A DNA stretch of 64,000 nt. Source: Pseudomonadota bacterium. GTDB lineage: Bacteria; Desulfobacterota; Desulfovibrionia; Desulfovibrionales; Desulfovibrionaceae. Made by a program: the position numbers and the translations under genes. This document shows, one piece after another, positions 50,589-58,718 of this stretch. The notes under the pieces are model-generated. The model did not search any database. It saw only the letters and a program-made list of their open reading frames with translations, and was not told the DNA's origin. Positions within the stretch are counted from its first letter, which is position 1. Every line of letters begins with the position of its first letter. The stretch is taken from positions 1 through 64,000 of the forward strand of contig JAEZYD010000023.1 in NCBI GenBank assembly GCA_023419375.1, read 5' to 3'.

Positions 50589-52016
50589 ATGGCAAGATAT
50601 CTGACTGCGCTCGGCACCCTGTGCGCCACGCTTCTTGTGCCCGGCGTCGTTCTCGCAGGGGAGGGACATCCCAATATCCCCGGTGCGCAGCTTTCTGTCC
50701 TTTGGGCGATCCCCTTTGTGTGCATGCTGCTTTCGATTGCCATAATGCCTTTGGCATTGCCCCATTTTTGGGAAAAACACTTTGGTAAAATCGCGGCCTT
50801 CTGGGGCCTGGCCTTTTTGACGCCCTGTCTTCTGGTTTACGGGTTTAATGTGGCCCTCTACGAGTTTTTACACATTATCCTGCTGGACTACGTTCCTTTC
50901 CTTGTGCTGCTGTTTACGCTCTTTACCATCGCAGGCGGCGTGCGGCTGACAGGCTCGCTGGTCGGAACCCCAGTGGTTAATACCGCTCTGCTGGCAGTGG
51001 GCACAGTGCTGGCCAGCTGGATGGGCACAACCGGCGCGGCCATGCTACTTATCCGCCCCTTGCTTCGGGCCAACGCGCACCGTCAATACCGCGTGCATTC
51101 AGTTGTCTTTTTTATTTTTCTTGTGGCCAATATTGGCGGCTCGCTTACGCCTCTGGGTGATCCGCCGCTGTTTCTGGGCTTTCTGAAGGGTGTGGATTTC
51201 TTCTGGACCACAACCAATCTGATGATGAAAACAAGCCTCATTGCCACAATTTTGCTGGGTATATTTTTTGTCCTTGATGCGGTGCTGTTCAAGAAAGAGG
51301 GCAGCCCCAAGCCTGAGGCGCAGGCTGGCGCGGCAGAAGAGAAACTCGGCCTTGACGGCAAGATAAATCTGCTCTTTCTGCTGGGCGTTGTAGTGGCCGT
51401 GCTGCTTTCTGGCCTCCACCCCCTGGGTGAACTGGTTTCGGTCTTCGGCGTGCCGGTCGAAGGACAGAACCTGCTGCGCGATGTTGTTCTGCTGTGTTTG
51501 GCCGGGCTTTCGCTCAAGTTTACCAGCAGGCGCTGCCGTGAGCTCAATGGCTTTTCCTGGGCGCCCATTGAAGAAGTTGCCAAGCTGTTCTTTGGCATTT
51601 TCATCAGCATGGTTCCCGCCATTGCCATTTTGCGCGCAGGTGCCGACGGTGCGCTTGCTCCCCTGATTCACCTTGTTTCGCACGATGGACAGCCGGTAAA
51701 TTCCATGTATTTCTGGCTCACGGGCATTCTCTCCAGCTTTCTGGATAATGCGCCAACCTATCTTGTGTTTTTCAACACCGCTGGCGGCGATGCGCAGCAC
51801 CTCATGCACGACATGCCCGCCACCCTGGCCGCCATATCTGCGGGCGCCGTGTTCATGGGCGCCAACAGCTACATCGGCAACGCGCCCAACTTCATGGTGC
51901 GCTCCATTGCGGAAAGCGACGGTGTGCGCATGCCCAGCTTCTTTGGCTATATGGCCTGGTCTGTGGGCATTCTGGTGCCCCTGTTTGCACTGCTGACCTG
52001 GCTGTTCTTTATTTAG
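50589..52016 (+). CDS. Predicted sodium:proton antiporter (CitMHS/NhaD-like, ion transporter superfamily)
   Basis: A 475-residue membrane protein of about 12 helices. The first helix is preceded by a signal-like segment (LTALGTLCATLLVPGVVLAG). Conserved blocks: LWAIPFVCMLLSIAIMPLALPHFWEKHFGK, ASWMGTTGAAMLLIRPLLRAN, NIGGSLTPLGDPPLFLGFLKGVDFFW, SSFLDNAPTYLVFFN and FMGANSYIGNAPNFMVRSIAE. The repeated N-x-G/D-x-P hairpins are the ion-binding re-entrant loops of this superfamily. Sodium/proton exchange is the usual annotation for this subgroup, though carboxylate transport cannot be excluded. Monocistronic. Confidence 0.85.
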   Translation: MARYLTALGTLCATLLVPGVVLAGEGHPNIPGAQLSVLWAIPFVCMLLSIAIMPLALPHFWEKHFGKIAAFWGLAFLTPCLLVYGFNVALYEFLHIILLDYVPFLVLLFTLFTIAGGVRLTGSLVGTPVVNTALLAVGTVLASWMGTTGAAMLLIRPLLRANAHRQYRVHSVVFFIFLVANIGGSLTPLGDPPLFLGFLKGVDFFWTTTNLMMKTSLIATILLGIFFVLDAVLFKKEGSPKPEAQAGAAEEKLGLDGKINLLFLLGVVVAVLLSGLHPLGELVSVFGVPVEGQNLLRDVVLLCLAGLSLKFTSRRCRELNGFSWAPIEEVAKLFFGIFISMVPAIAILRAGADGALAPLIHLVSHDGQPVNSMYFWLTGILSSFLDNAPTYLVFFNTAGGDAQHLMHDMPATLAAISAGAVFMGANSYIGNAPNFMVRSIAESDGVRMPSFFGYMAWSVGILVPLFALLTWLFFI

Positions 52017-52056
52017 CCGGTGCAAGACCCGCAAGGCGGGATCTGTAACACGTATA

Positions 52057-52092
52057 AAGCAAGCCCCTCGGCCAAGGTCGAGGGGCTTGCTT
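52057..52092 (+). terminator. Terminator of the antiporter gene
   Basis: AAGCAAGCCCCTCG (52057-52070) and CGAGGGGCTTGCTT (52079-52092) form a 14-base perfect stem 40 bases past the stop. Confidence 0.85.
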
Positions 52093-52256
52093 GTTGTCTG
52101 CCCAATAAAATATTTCCGAGCAGGCTTATACCGCGCCCAAGAGTATGCCTCGCTCAAGCATGACATGCCCGCAACGTATTTGCCCTTTGCCGGGGATGTT
52201 GCGGCGATCGTCTAGTTTTTTATGTTCAGCGGGCTGACTCGTCGAAAGTTCACAGC

Positions 52257-52293
52257 ACAACAGCCGGGCTGCACAAGGCAGCCCGGCTGTTGT
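52257..52293 (-). terminator. Terminator of the DUF169 gene
   Basis: ACAACAGCCGGGCTGC (52257-52272) and GCAGCCCGGCTGTTGT (52278-52293) form a 16-base perfect stem with a 5-base loop, just past the minus-strand stop at 52316. Confidence 0.85.
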
Positions 52294-52315
52294 TGTATCT
52301 GTATGCGAGAGCTTT

Positions 52316-53095
52316 TTAGGCGTCGCGTTCTTTCTTGAAAACAATGAGAGGGCAGTTTTTGCACACGGCTGCACCGGGGAAGGGTTCGCCAAGGCGGGTG
52401 ATGGACGCGCCGCCCTTGTTGGTGACGCGGTCTTCAAGGCGCTGCACCAGAGCTTCCATGTGCTCGCCGGGAATGGACACGTTGATTTCGCCCCGTTCCG
52501 TCTTGCCGGAATTGTAGCTGCCGCTGCAAGCAAGGTACAGGTTCGCCTGCTTGGTGTTCAGCGTGTAGACGTTGCCGGAGCAGACGGCTGAGTTGACGCT
52601 CATGGACGGGTGGAAGTTGTCGATGCGCTGGGTTGCCATCCAGTCGCCAATGATGTGGTAGGCCTGCATGGTATCGCACACAAAGTGCACCACGTCGGGC
52701 TGGGTGGTGGCTGCCGCAAGCGGGCTCACGGCTATGGCCAGCAGATTGGCCGGAACATGGGGCTTGGCTTCAAGCACCTTGCGGGCATGGTCGGCATCGG
52801 CGCAGTACTTGAGGTGGCTTTTGATTTCGGGTTCGTCCAGCTCTTTCCAGCCGAACACAAAACTCGCATTGGTACAGCCCATCTTTTCGCGTTCTACAAT
52901 GACTGTAATTCCTTCCATACGCGCGCCAACTTCGCTCTGGCAGAAGGTCAGCGGCTTCATGGGGGAGTAGTGGGGCTGAGTTTCCTTGAAGGAATCCAGC
53001 TCCTTCTGGTCGTAGAAATATTTGATTGCAACGGGTGCATGAATGAGGCGCAGTTCACGCATCAACGTTTCACTAAGCTTTTCAAATGTGTTCAT
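52316..53095 (-). CDS. DUF169-family protein
   Basis: A 259-residue protein of the DUF169 family. Recognisable features: LRLIHAPVAIKYFYD near the N-terminus, TFCQSEVGARMEG, REKMGCTNASFVFGW, AVSPLAAATTQPDVVHFVCDTMQAYHIIG, and SGSYNSGKTERGEINVSIPGEHMEALVQRL. Several cysteines (in TFCQ, MGCTN, YCADA, FVCDT, AVCSG, LACSG, and the final VCKNCP) are spread through it and could bind metal or redox cofactors. Function is not known. The start at MNTFEK (53095) has AGAGGATT before it. Single-gene unit. Confidence 0.85.
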   Translation of the reverse strand: MNTFEKLSETLMRELRLIHAPVAIKYFYDQKELDSFKETQPHYSPMKPLTFCQSEVGARMEGITVIVEREKMGCTNASFVFGWKELDEPEIKSHLKYCADADHARKVLEAKPHVPANLLAIAVSPLAAATTQPDVVHFVCDTMQAYHIIGDWMATQRIDNFHPSMSVNSAVCSGNVYTLNTKQANLYLACSGSYNSGKTERGEINVSIPGEHMEALVQRLEDRVTNKGGASITRLGEPFPGAAVCKNCPLIVFKKERDA

Positions 53096-53488
53096 ATAAT
53101 CCTCTGGTCTAGATGCTATTATACAAGAGTCCATTGGTGCGGCCTTGTTCTTATTTCTTTATGCCGTTTATGTCAATATAATCACACTAATTTCACAAGT
53201 GGTATAACTGCCCCTTAATTTGTTTTATTCTTAAATTTAATCATTATAAAACAGAATGTTACACTTGATATTTTTTTGAGTTGCTAATTTTATCTCGCAA
53301 TTAGATTGTGAAAGTTATTATTTTCATATGGTTACGTGTTCACGATTTTTTCTTGATCAGCGCGGATTTTTTATACTTTTGCGGAGGTGCCGCGGCAGTA
53401 CGACCTGCCTTGCTGTGCAAAAAATGGCGAGCGCTTTTATCATAATGGGCAGGGCTGGAATTACCGCGCAGTCTGGCCGCCTCATATA
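53096..53488. other. AT-rich gene-free spacer
   Basis: No convincing gene. A small basic frame on the minus strand (53340-53570) overlaps the terminator of the EF-hand gene and is judged spurious. The AT-rich part next to 53096 probably holds the DUF169 promoter. Confidence 0.5.
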
Positions 53489-53529
53489 AAACATCAGCCC
53501 GGCTGTTTTGCGCAGCCGGGCTGATGTTT
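53489..53529 (-). terminator. Terminator of the EF-hand gene
   Basis: AAACATCAGCCCGGCTG (53489-53505) and CAGCCGGGCTGATGTTT (53513-53529) form a 17-base perfect stem, about 55 bases past the minus-strand stop at 53585. Confidence 0.85.
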
Positions 53530-53584
53530 GTGGGCATAATGTATGAGCGCCTCCTGCGTGGAGGGGGCATTATCGGGGCGGGGA

Positions 53585-54622
53585 TCAGGCCACAGTTTCC
53601 ACGCTCTGGGCAGCGGCGGTGGTCTGGCTCACGCTCTGGTAGGCGCTGTTGGCAATGGCTGACAAAAAGCTGCGGGCCATGGCGGTTCGGCTTGTGCTGG
53701 TCTGGTCCGTTCCCATCGCAGCGCGTTGCTTTTCAAGCGCTGTGGCAAGCTCGTCAGCAGAAACGGAGCCGTCCTGATTCACGTCCATGGAATCGAACAC
53801 TGACTGGCTGAGGCCTGTTTCGTCAACGCTCAGGCCGTCACTGCCATCGCTGTCCAGGCTCGAAAAAAGCTTGGAAGCCATGTGGGATGATCCGGTCTGA
53901 CCAGACGAAGCAGACTGCCCCTGCGTGGGAGGAGGCGGGGGCGTCTGGCCGTTCATGATGGAAGACAGCAGGGTTTTTGCATCCATTTCGCCTGAGGAGT
54001 TCTGCGCGCTGGACTGGTTTTGCGAATTCTGGGAGCCGTTGTTCATGGCTTCGCGCTGCTTTTTCAGCGCTGCCGCCAGTTCATCGGAAGAGACAGTGCC
54101 ATTCTGATCGGTGTCCATGGCGTCAAACACTGATTGGCTGAGCCCCGTCTCGTCAATGCTCAGGCCGCCGCTGCCGTCACTGTCCAGCGAAGAAAAGAGT
54201 TTGGACGCAAGGTCGCCCCCCTTGCCGCCGTGCCCAGCCCCGTGCATGCCGCCGGGTACCTGCCCGCTCATGATGGCGGAAAGCAGATCCTTGGCCGTGG
54301 GCTGAGTCGATGCAGCGGTTTGCGCGGCCTGGCTCTGCCCCATCTGCATGTTGGTGAACATGGCGTTGCGCTGGGTTTCGATGGCTTTTTGCAGTTCTGT
54401 CTGCGAAACGGAGCCATCGCCATCGGTATCAAGTTTTTTGTAGAGATCGCTGCTTAGCCCGCTTTCATCAAGGCTTAGTGCGCCGTTCCCGTCAGAATCC
54501 AGATCCCCGAAAAGTTTGCTTGCCAGATTGTCCTGCGATTGCGCCTCGCTGGAGCCTTTCATCTGCGCAAGCATCTTCTCCCAATAGGAGGAAGAAGATG
54601 ATGATAACGCACTGACGCTCAT
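53585..54622 (-). CDS. Six-EF-hand calcium-binding protein with three tandem modules
   Basis: A 345-residue acidic, Ser/Gln-rich protein built of three repeats. Each repeat starts with a LASKLF-type helix and contains an EF-hand pair. The loops are DLDSDGNGALSLDE and DTDGDGSVSQTE; SLDSDGSGGLSIDE and DTDQNGTVSSDE; SLDSDGSDGLSVDE and DVNQDGSVSADE. Between modules lie AKDLLSAIMSGQ / AKTLLSSIMNGQ helices and low-complexity linkers (including a PPPPP stretch). It begins with MSVSALSSSSSSYWEKML and has no signal peptide, so if exported it needs a signal-less route. It may buffer or sense calcium. Start set by GGGAGA. The high similarity of modules 2 and 3 suggests recent duplication. Confidence 0.9.
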   Translation of the reverse strand: MSVSALSSSSSSYWEKMLAQMKGSSEAQSQDNLASKLFGDLDSDGNGALSLDESGLSSDLYKKLDTDGDGSVSQTELQKAIETQRNAMFTNMQMGQSQAAQTAASTQPTAKDLLSAIMSGQVPGGMHGAGHGGKGGDLASKLFSSLDSDGSGGLSIDETGLSQSVFDAMDTDQNGTVSSDELAAALKKQREAMNNGSQNSQNQSSAQNSSGEMDAKTLLSSIMNGQTPPPPPTQGQSASSGQTGSSHMASKLFSSLDSDGSDGLSVDETGLSQSVFDSMDVNQDGSVSADELATALEKQRAAMGTDQTSTSRTAMARSFLSAIANSAYQSVSQTTAAAQSVETVA

Positions 54623-54843
54623 ACTGTCTCCCAGTCCTTGCGGACATTGTCGGCAACACCTGCAATCCACTGCGGGCGAAGCCGAATACTGTAAGCGCAC
54701 CTCCCTGTGTCGCGTATCAGCCGGGGAAATTTTTTCCCAATCTGATTGTGCAAAAAGTATTCCTTTTTGTGTGGGGGAAATTTTTGCCGCAATCCTGTTT
54801 TTGCCGCGTCAGAAGCCAGTGTGCGGTGCTGGAAAAAATAAAA

Positions 54844-54869
54844 AACCGCCGCATCAACTGGTGCGGCGG
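54844..54869 (-). terminator. Terminator of the acid phosphatase gene
   Basis: ACCGCCGCA (54844-54852) and TGCGGCGGT (54861-54869) form a perfect stem. On the minus strand it runs into a long U-rich tract (54831-54844). Confidence 0.85.
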
Positions 54870-54893
54870 TAAGGAATGCAGGGGGGTATGGGG

Positions 54894-56330
54894 TCAGCGG
54901 ACTTTTGCGGGTGAAGAAGCCTCGGCGGATGTGGCCGTGGCAGGGCCGTTGTCCACATCGCTGTCCACCCGCAGGCGCAGGGGAGGAACCTCTTGTGGAA
55001 CCAGAGATGCATTGCGCAGTGCTTTGTCGATGCGCTGGGAAAAACTTTCAAGGCTGAAGCGGGCTTCCCCCACAACAGGGGGCGCTGTTACCAGAGCCGC
55101 AATTGTCTTGTGGGTTCTGGCCGGGTCGGTAAATTGGGGGATGGTCAGGCCGCCTGCTGGCTGCGGCTGATCAACAAAGGGTTCATGCAGGGCTTCCAGC
55201 GACTGGGCAAAAAAGCGCACGCGCACTTCTTTTTTGCCGCCCATATCCCACAGTTCAAGCATAAGGGCTGATCCTGGCGGGGTGGCGTCATCGGGATAGC
55301 CGGGCAACTGCCAGTGCACGCCCAGCAATTCGCCCACATTGGCAAGGTTGGTGTCGTGCCCCACAAAAACAACCAGAGAAGCAGCGTTGCAGCGTTGATC
55401 CCTATGAGTGCCGTCAAGGGCCGCAGCCATTTCTGAAAGCAGCGATGCCCCCTTGAAAAGAGCCACAACCGGAGAGCGGTTCACAGTGTTGAACACGCTG
55501 GTGTGAACGGGCAGCACTTCACGCAGAACGTGCGCGTCAACCTGCCCCCATCCGGCAGAAAATTCAGGCCACTGGGCGTATTCCAGCAAAAAGATTTCCG
55601 CCATGCTTGATGCGGTTGCCAGTGCGCCGGAAAGCCCCGCGCCCTTGCCGTCCGCATCAACGCTCACAGAATTGGGCAGGTCTGCGAGCCCGCAGGTGGG
55701 CGGCAGATTGTAGCGCGCGCATAATGTGGGGGCCACGGGAGCGCTCAGGTGCTGGATGTGGGTCAAGGCTCCTGCATTGTCTTCATGCAGACGATCAAGA
55801 TCGCCCCCGGCCGTGGTCATGATGCTTGCGGCTACCGAGGCGGGATCAAAGCGCTGAAAACCCGCCTGCACGGGATGAAAAAGCGGATCGGGCGTCTGAC
55901 TTGAAACGGCATAGGTCTGCCCGCCCCCCCGGCACAAGCCATCAAGCAGGGCTTTAGCCGTCGCCCTGGTGCGCTGATCCACATCGGCGCGCACAAAGAC
56001 CTTGCCGGGCGGCGGACAGGCGCTGTCGGGCAGCAGGCCAAGGTTCAGCATCTGCCCGCGCATGTCTTCCCACATGGCGGTTACCAGCCGCGCACCGCGC
56101 GGCGTGAGGAAACCCCTCGGCACAGGCCACTGGGGCCAGTTGCGGGTGCTCCACTGCGAAAGTGTATCGGGGGCCTGCGTAGGCGAGCGCACCCCGTGGC
56201 GGGAAAGCGCAACAACTTTCATAAGGCGGGGTTGTTCGTCCCCCTGCTGCGCCGCAATGCCAGATAGGGGCAAATGGCAGAGCAGTGCGCAGGCAAGGCA
56301 GACAGTGATTAAGCGTGGTGCAGTGCGCAT
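54894..56330 (-). CDS. Periplasmic histidine acid phosphatase (AppA/Agp-like)
   Basis: A 478-residue secreted phosphatase. The signal peptide is MRTAPRLITVCLACALLCHLPLSGIAAQ. The catalytic histidine lies in VALSRHGVRSPTQAP and the proton donor in VVFVGHDTNLANVGELLG. VFVRADVDQRTRATAKALLDGL and TPRGARLVTAMWEDMRGQ are also typical of branch 2 histidine phosphatases, which include E. coli phytase AppA and glucose-1-phosphatase Agp. It probably releases phosphate from organic phosphates in the periplasm. The start follows AAGGAGAACGC. The C-terminal 35 residues are a low-complexity tail. Confidence 0.9.
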   Translation of the reverse strand: MRTAPRLITVCLACALLCHLPLSGIAAQQGDEQPRLMKVVALSRHGVRSPTQAPDTLSQWSTRNWPQWPVPRGFLTPRGARLVTAMWEDMRGQMLNLGLLPDSACPPPGKVFVRADVDQRTRATAKALLDGLCRGGGQTYAVSSQTPDPLFHPVQAGFQRFDPASVAASIMTTAGGDLDRLHEDNAGALTHIQHLSAPVAPTLCARYNLPPTCGLADLPNSVSVDADGKGAGLSGALATASSMAEIFLLEYAQWPEFSAGWGQVDAHVLREVLPVHTSVFNTVNRSPVVALFKGASLLSEMAAALDGTHRDQRCNAASLVVFVGHDTNLANVGELLGVHWQLPGYPDDATPPGSALMLELWDMGGKKEVRVRFFAQSLEALHEPFVDQPQPAGGLTIPQFTDPARTHKTIAALVTAPPVVGEARFSLESFSQRIDKALRNASLVPQEVPPLRLRVDSDVDNGPATATSAEASSPAKVR

Positions 56331-56584
56331 GCGTTCTCCTTGATAAGGAGTATCATAGCCATAAAGGCCTGTGCGGGCAACGCCGATTTGCATGCGGAAA
56401 GGCTGCGGCCCCGCGCCAGTGCAAATTTTGCCCGCCTCGCGGGCCGTAATTGCTTGCACAGTGAGGGGCTTGTTATTATGCTTAACCTTTGCGGCAGCGT
56501 TTGGCGCTGGCTGCTTTGTGTGTGACCTTTTTCGGCTTCTTCCCCGTCAGGGGGCGGAGCGTAATCCAGATATCGAGGCGTATA

Positions 56585-57133
56585 ATGCCCATTGCCGTTC
56601 CACGCGTTGGCGTAGAAGACAAACCTCTTGTTCAGGATGTTCGCGTAGAAGACCTTTCAGCGCTGGTCATCCGTTCGGCCACGGTACGCGATGTGCACGG
56701 CATGTCTGCGCTTATCAACCACTATGCGTCGTCCAACGTCATGCTGGCGCGCGGGCCGCAGTATCTCTATCAGCATATTCAGGATTACATGGTTGCCACG
56801 GCTCCCTCGGCTGACGACGGGCATGAGGTTGTGGTGGCCTGCGGCGCTGTACATGTGCTGTGGGAAGACCTGGCGGAAATTCGGTCGGTGGCGGTTCACC
56901 CGCTGTGTCAGGCGCAGGGCTTCGGCAAAAGGCTGGTGGCCGCGCTGGTTGACCGATGTCGTGATCTCGGCTTGCCGAGGGTTTTTGCCTTTACTCTGGC
57001 TGCGCCGTTTTTTTCCAAGTGCGGCTTCAGCGAGTTTAAACGCGATGACATGCCCGCCATTGTGTGGGTTGAATGCAGTAAATGCCCCAAGTTTTACTGC
57101 TGTGACGAAATTGGAATGATACTCGAATTATAG
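56585..57133 (+). CDS. GNAT N-acetyltransferase, short N-acetylglutamate synthase-like
   Basis: A 182-residue GNAT protein. VIRSATVRDVHGMSALINHYAS opens the domain, IRSVAVHPLCQAQGFGKRLVAAL is the acetyl-CoA loop, and FSKCGFSEFKRDDMPAIVWVECSKCPKFYCCDEIGMIL closes it. The Cys-rich KCPKFYCCDE tail is characteristic of short ArgA-like N-acetylglutamate synthases, which lack the kinase-like domain. That role is strongly supported by argF starting 60 bases downstream. The start at MPIAVPR (56585) has GAGGCG upstream; the N-terminal 45 residues are an extension. Confidence 0.85.
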   Translation: MPIAVPRVGVEDKPLVQDVRVEDLSALVIRSATVRDVHGMSALINHYASSNVMLARGPQYLYQHIQDYMVATAPSADDGHEVVVACGAVHVLWEDLAEIRSVAVHPLCQAQGFGKRLVAALVDRCRDLGLPRVFAFTLAAPFFSKCGFSEFKRDDMPAIVWVECSKCPKFYCCDEIGMILEL

Positions 57134-57193
57134 TTTTCAACCTGCGGTATAATCGCAGGGATTCACACTGTCTGTAAAGGGTGGGAATGCGTC

Positions 57194-58216
57194 ATGAGCA
57201 ACAGGCTGTATCACCGGGATTTTCTGAAAGAAATAGACTTCACGCCGGAAGACCTCACGTATCTGCTGGATCTGGCGGCCCAGCTCAAGCAGGCCAAGAA
57301 GGTCCGGCGCGAGCCGAAGTTTCTGCTAGACAGAAATATTGTCATACTTTTTGAAAAGGATTCCACGCGCACCCGCTGCTCTTTTGAAGTGGCAGCCTAT
57401 GACCAGGGCGCGCGCGTGACCTATCTTGGCCCCTCCGGCTCGCAGATGGGCAAAAAGGAATCCATGGCCGATACCGCCCGCGTGCTTTCCCGCTTTTATG
57501 ATGGTATTGAGTATCGCGGTTATGAACAGGCGAGGGTAGAGGCCCTGGCAGAACACGCCGGCGTGCCGGTGTGGAACGGCCTCACCAACGAATGGCATCC
57601 CACGCAGTTTCTGGCCGACATGCTGACCATGCGCGAGTGCTGCGAAAAACCTTTGAATCAACAAACACTGGCATATCTTGGGGATGCCCGTTATAATATG
57701 GGTAATTCCCTGATGGTTGGTTCGGCCCTGCTTGGGCTGGATTTCCGTTCTGTTGCTCCCAAGGCTTTGTGGACATCGGACGAAGTTTTTGAAATGGCCG
57801 TTCACATTGCCAAGGGCACTGGCGCGCGTATTACGCGCACGGAAAGCGTGGCCGAAGGCGTTAAAGACTGCGATTTTCTCTCCACTGATGTCTGGGTGTC
57901 CATGGGCGAGCCTGATTCCGTATGGAAAGAGCGCATTGATCTGTTGACGCCGTATCGCGTGGACGCGGCAGCAATGGAACTGACGGGCAATCCCCAATGC
58001 AAGTTTTTGCATTGTCTGCCGAGCTTCCATAACCGTGATACCGCAGTTGGCGAAGACATTTATCAGCGCTTTGGCATTGAATGCATGGAAGTGAGCGATG
58101 AAGTCTTTGAATCGCCGCGCAACATGGCTTTTGAAGAGGCGGAGAACCGCCTGCACACCATCAAGGCCGTCATGGTCGCCACCATGGCTGAAGGCCCTCT
58201 GGTGTTCAACGCCTGA
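57194..58216 (+). CDS. argF: Ornithine carbamoyltransferase
   Basis: A 340-residue OTCase. Carbamoyl-phosphate site FEKDSTRTRCSFEVAAYDQGARVTYLG, then NGLTNEWHPTQFLADMLTM, YLGDARYNMGNSLMVG, and the ornithine-site HCLPSFHNRDTAVGE. It makes citrulline in arginine synthesis. The length and the EYRGY, SDVWVSMGE-like region (DVWVSMGEP) resemble the longer ArgF/ArcB type, but the neighbouring acetyltransferase points to a biosynthetic role. It likely shares an operon with that gene. Confidence 0.96.
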   Translation: MSNRLYHRDFLKEIDFTPEDLTYLLDLAAQLKQAKKVRREPKFLLDRNIVILFEKDSTRTRCSFEVAAYDQGARVTYLGPSGSQMGKKESMADTARVLSRFYDGIEYRGYEQARVEALAEHAGVPVWNGLTNEWHPTQFLADMLTMRECCEKPLNQQTLAYLGDARYNMGNSLMVGSALLGLDFRSVAPKALWTSDEVFEMAVHIAKGTGARITRTESVAEGVKDCDFLSTDVWVSMGEPDSVWKERIDLLTPYRVDAAAMELTGNPQCKFLHCLPSFHNRDTAVGEDIYQRFGIECMEVSDEVFESPRNMAFEEAENRLHTIKAVMVATMAEGPLVFNA

Positions 58217-58263
58217 TCCCATATCTCCTCCGGATCTGACCGGGGGAGAGTACAGCTGTTTGA

Positions 58264-58350
58264 GCCAGCCCTTAGGGCTGGCCGCAAGCGCCCTTGCACA
58301 AGGCCATGTTTTTCGCATGGCTGCGCCGCAGGGGCGCTTGTGTTTTTTTT
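58264..58350 (+). terminator. Terminator region of argF
   Basis: There is a small hairpin GCCAGCCC / GGGCTGGC (58264-58282). A larger one follows with arms CAAGCGCCC (58285-58293) and GGGCGCTTG (58332-58340), then a run of T after 58342. The second is the likely intrinsic terminator. Confidence 0.75.
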
Positions 58351-58718
58351 GTGGTGCCGCTCGCAGTCAAGGCCCTTGTTTGTTATCGTCGCGAGTAGCG
58401 CCGAAAAGTAATCTGGTCAGGTTTTGCCCACGTTTTCTAGAAAATGCCCGTGTGACCAGACGGACATGCCCGTTTGGCTGGTCCGCAATTGGGCCATAAA
58501 TCAGAACGTTAAAATATGAGCGATTTGCTATGAATTATTCTTTGAACACTCAATGTGGGCAAATTAATCAAATATGTTGACGCAAAAATGTACATAGATT
58601 AACTCTAGTAAAAATGGTGTGGTGAAAGAATGTAAGGAGGGAGTCTGTTTTTTTATGTTGTGAGGAAGTTATCAAGAGTGAAGTTTTTCACAACTCGCAA
58701 TGTAGTGGGGCAAAGAAG
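58351..58718. other. Upstream region of the ech operon
   Basis: No gene. TTGACG (58577-58582) followed by 17 bases and TAACTC is a weak promoter candidate for ech. Position 58635 onwards has a GGAGG followed by a two-codon ATG-TTG-stop, probably fortuitous. Confidence 0.35.

Noticed and set aside
53340..53570. Small basic frame downstream of the EF-hand gene
   Set aside because: Its first part is the terminator stem of that gene and its end is a poly-Lys run; no ribosome site.
58635..58665. Mini-frame ATG-TTG-stop after GGAGG upstream of echA as a leader peptide
   Set aside because: Only two codons long, with spacing to the ribosome site too great; likely fortuitous.
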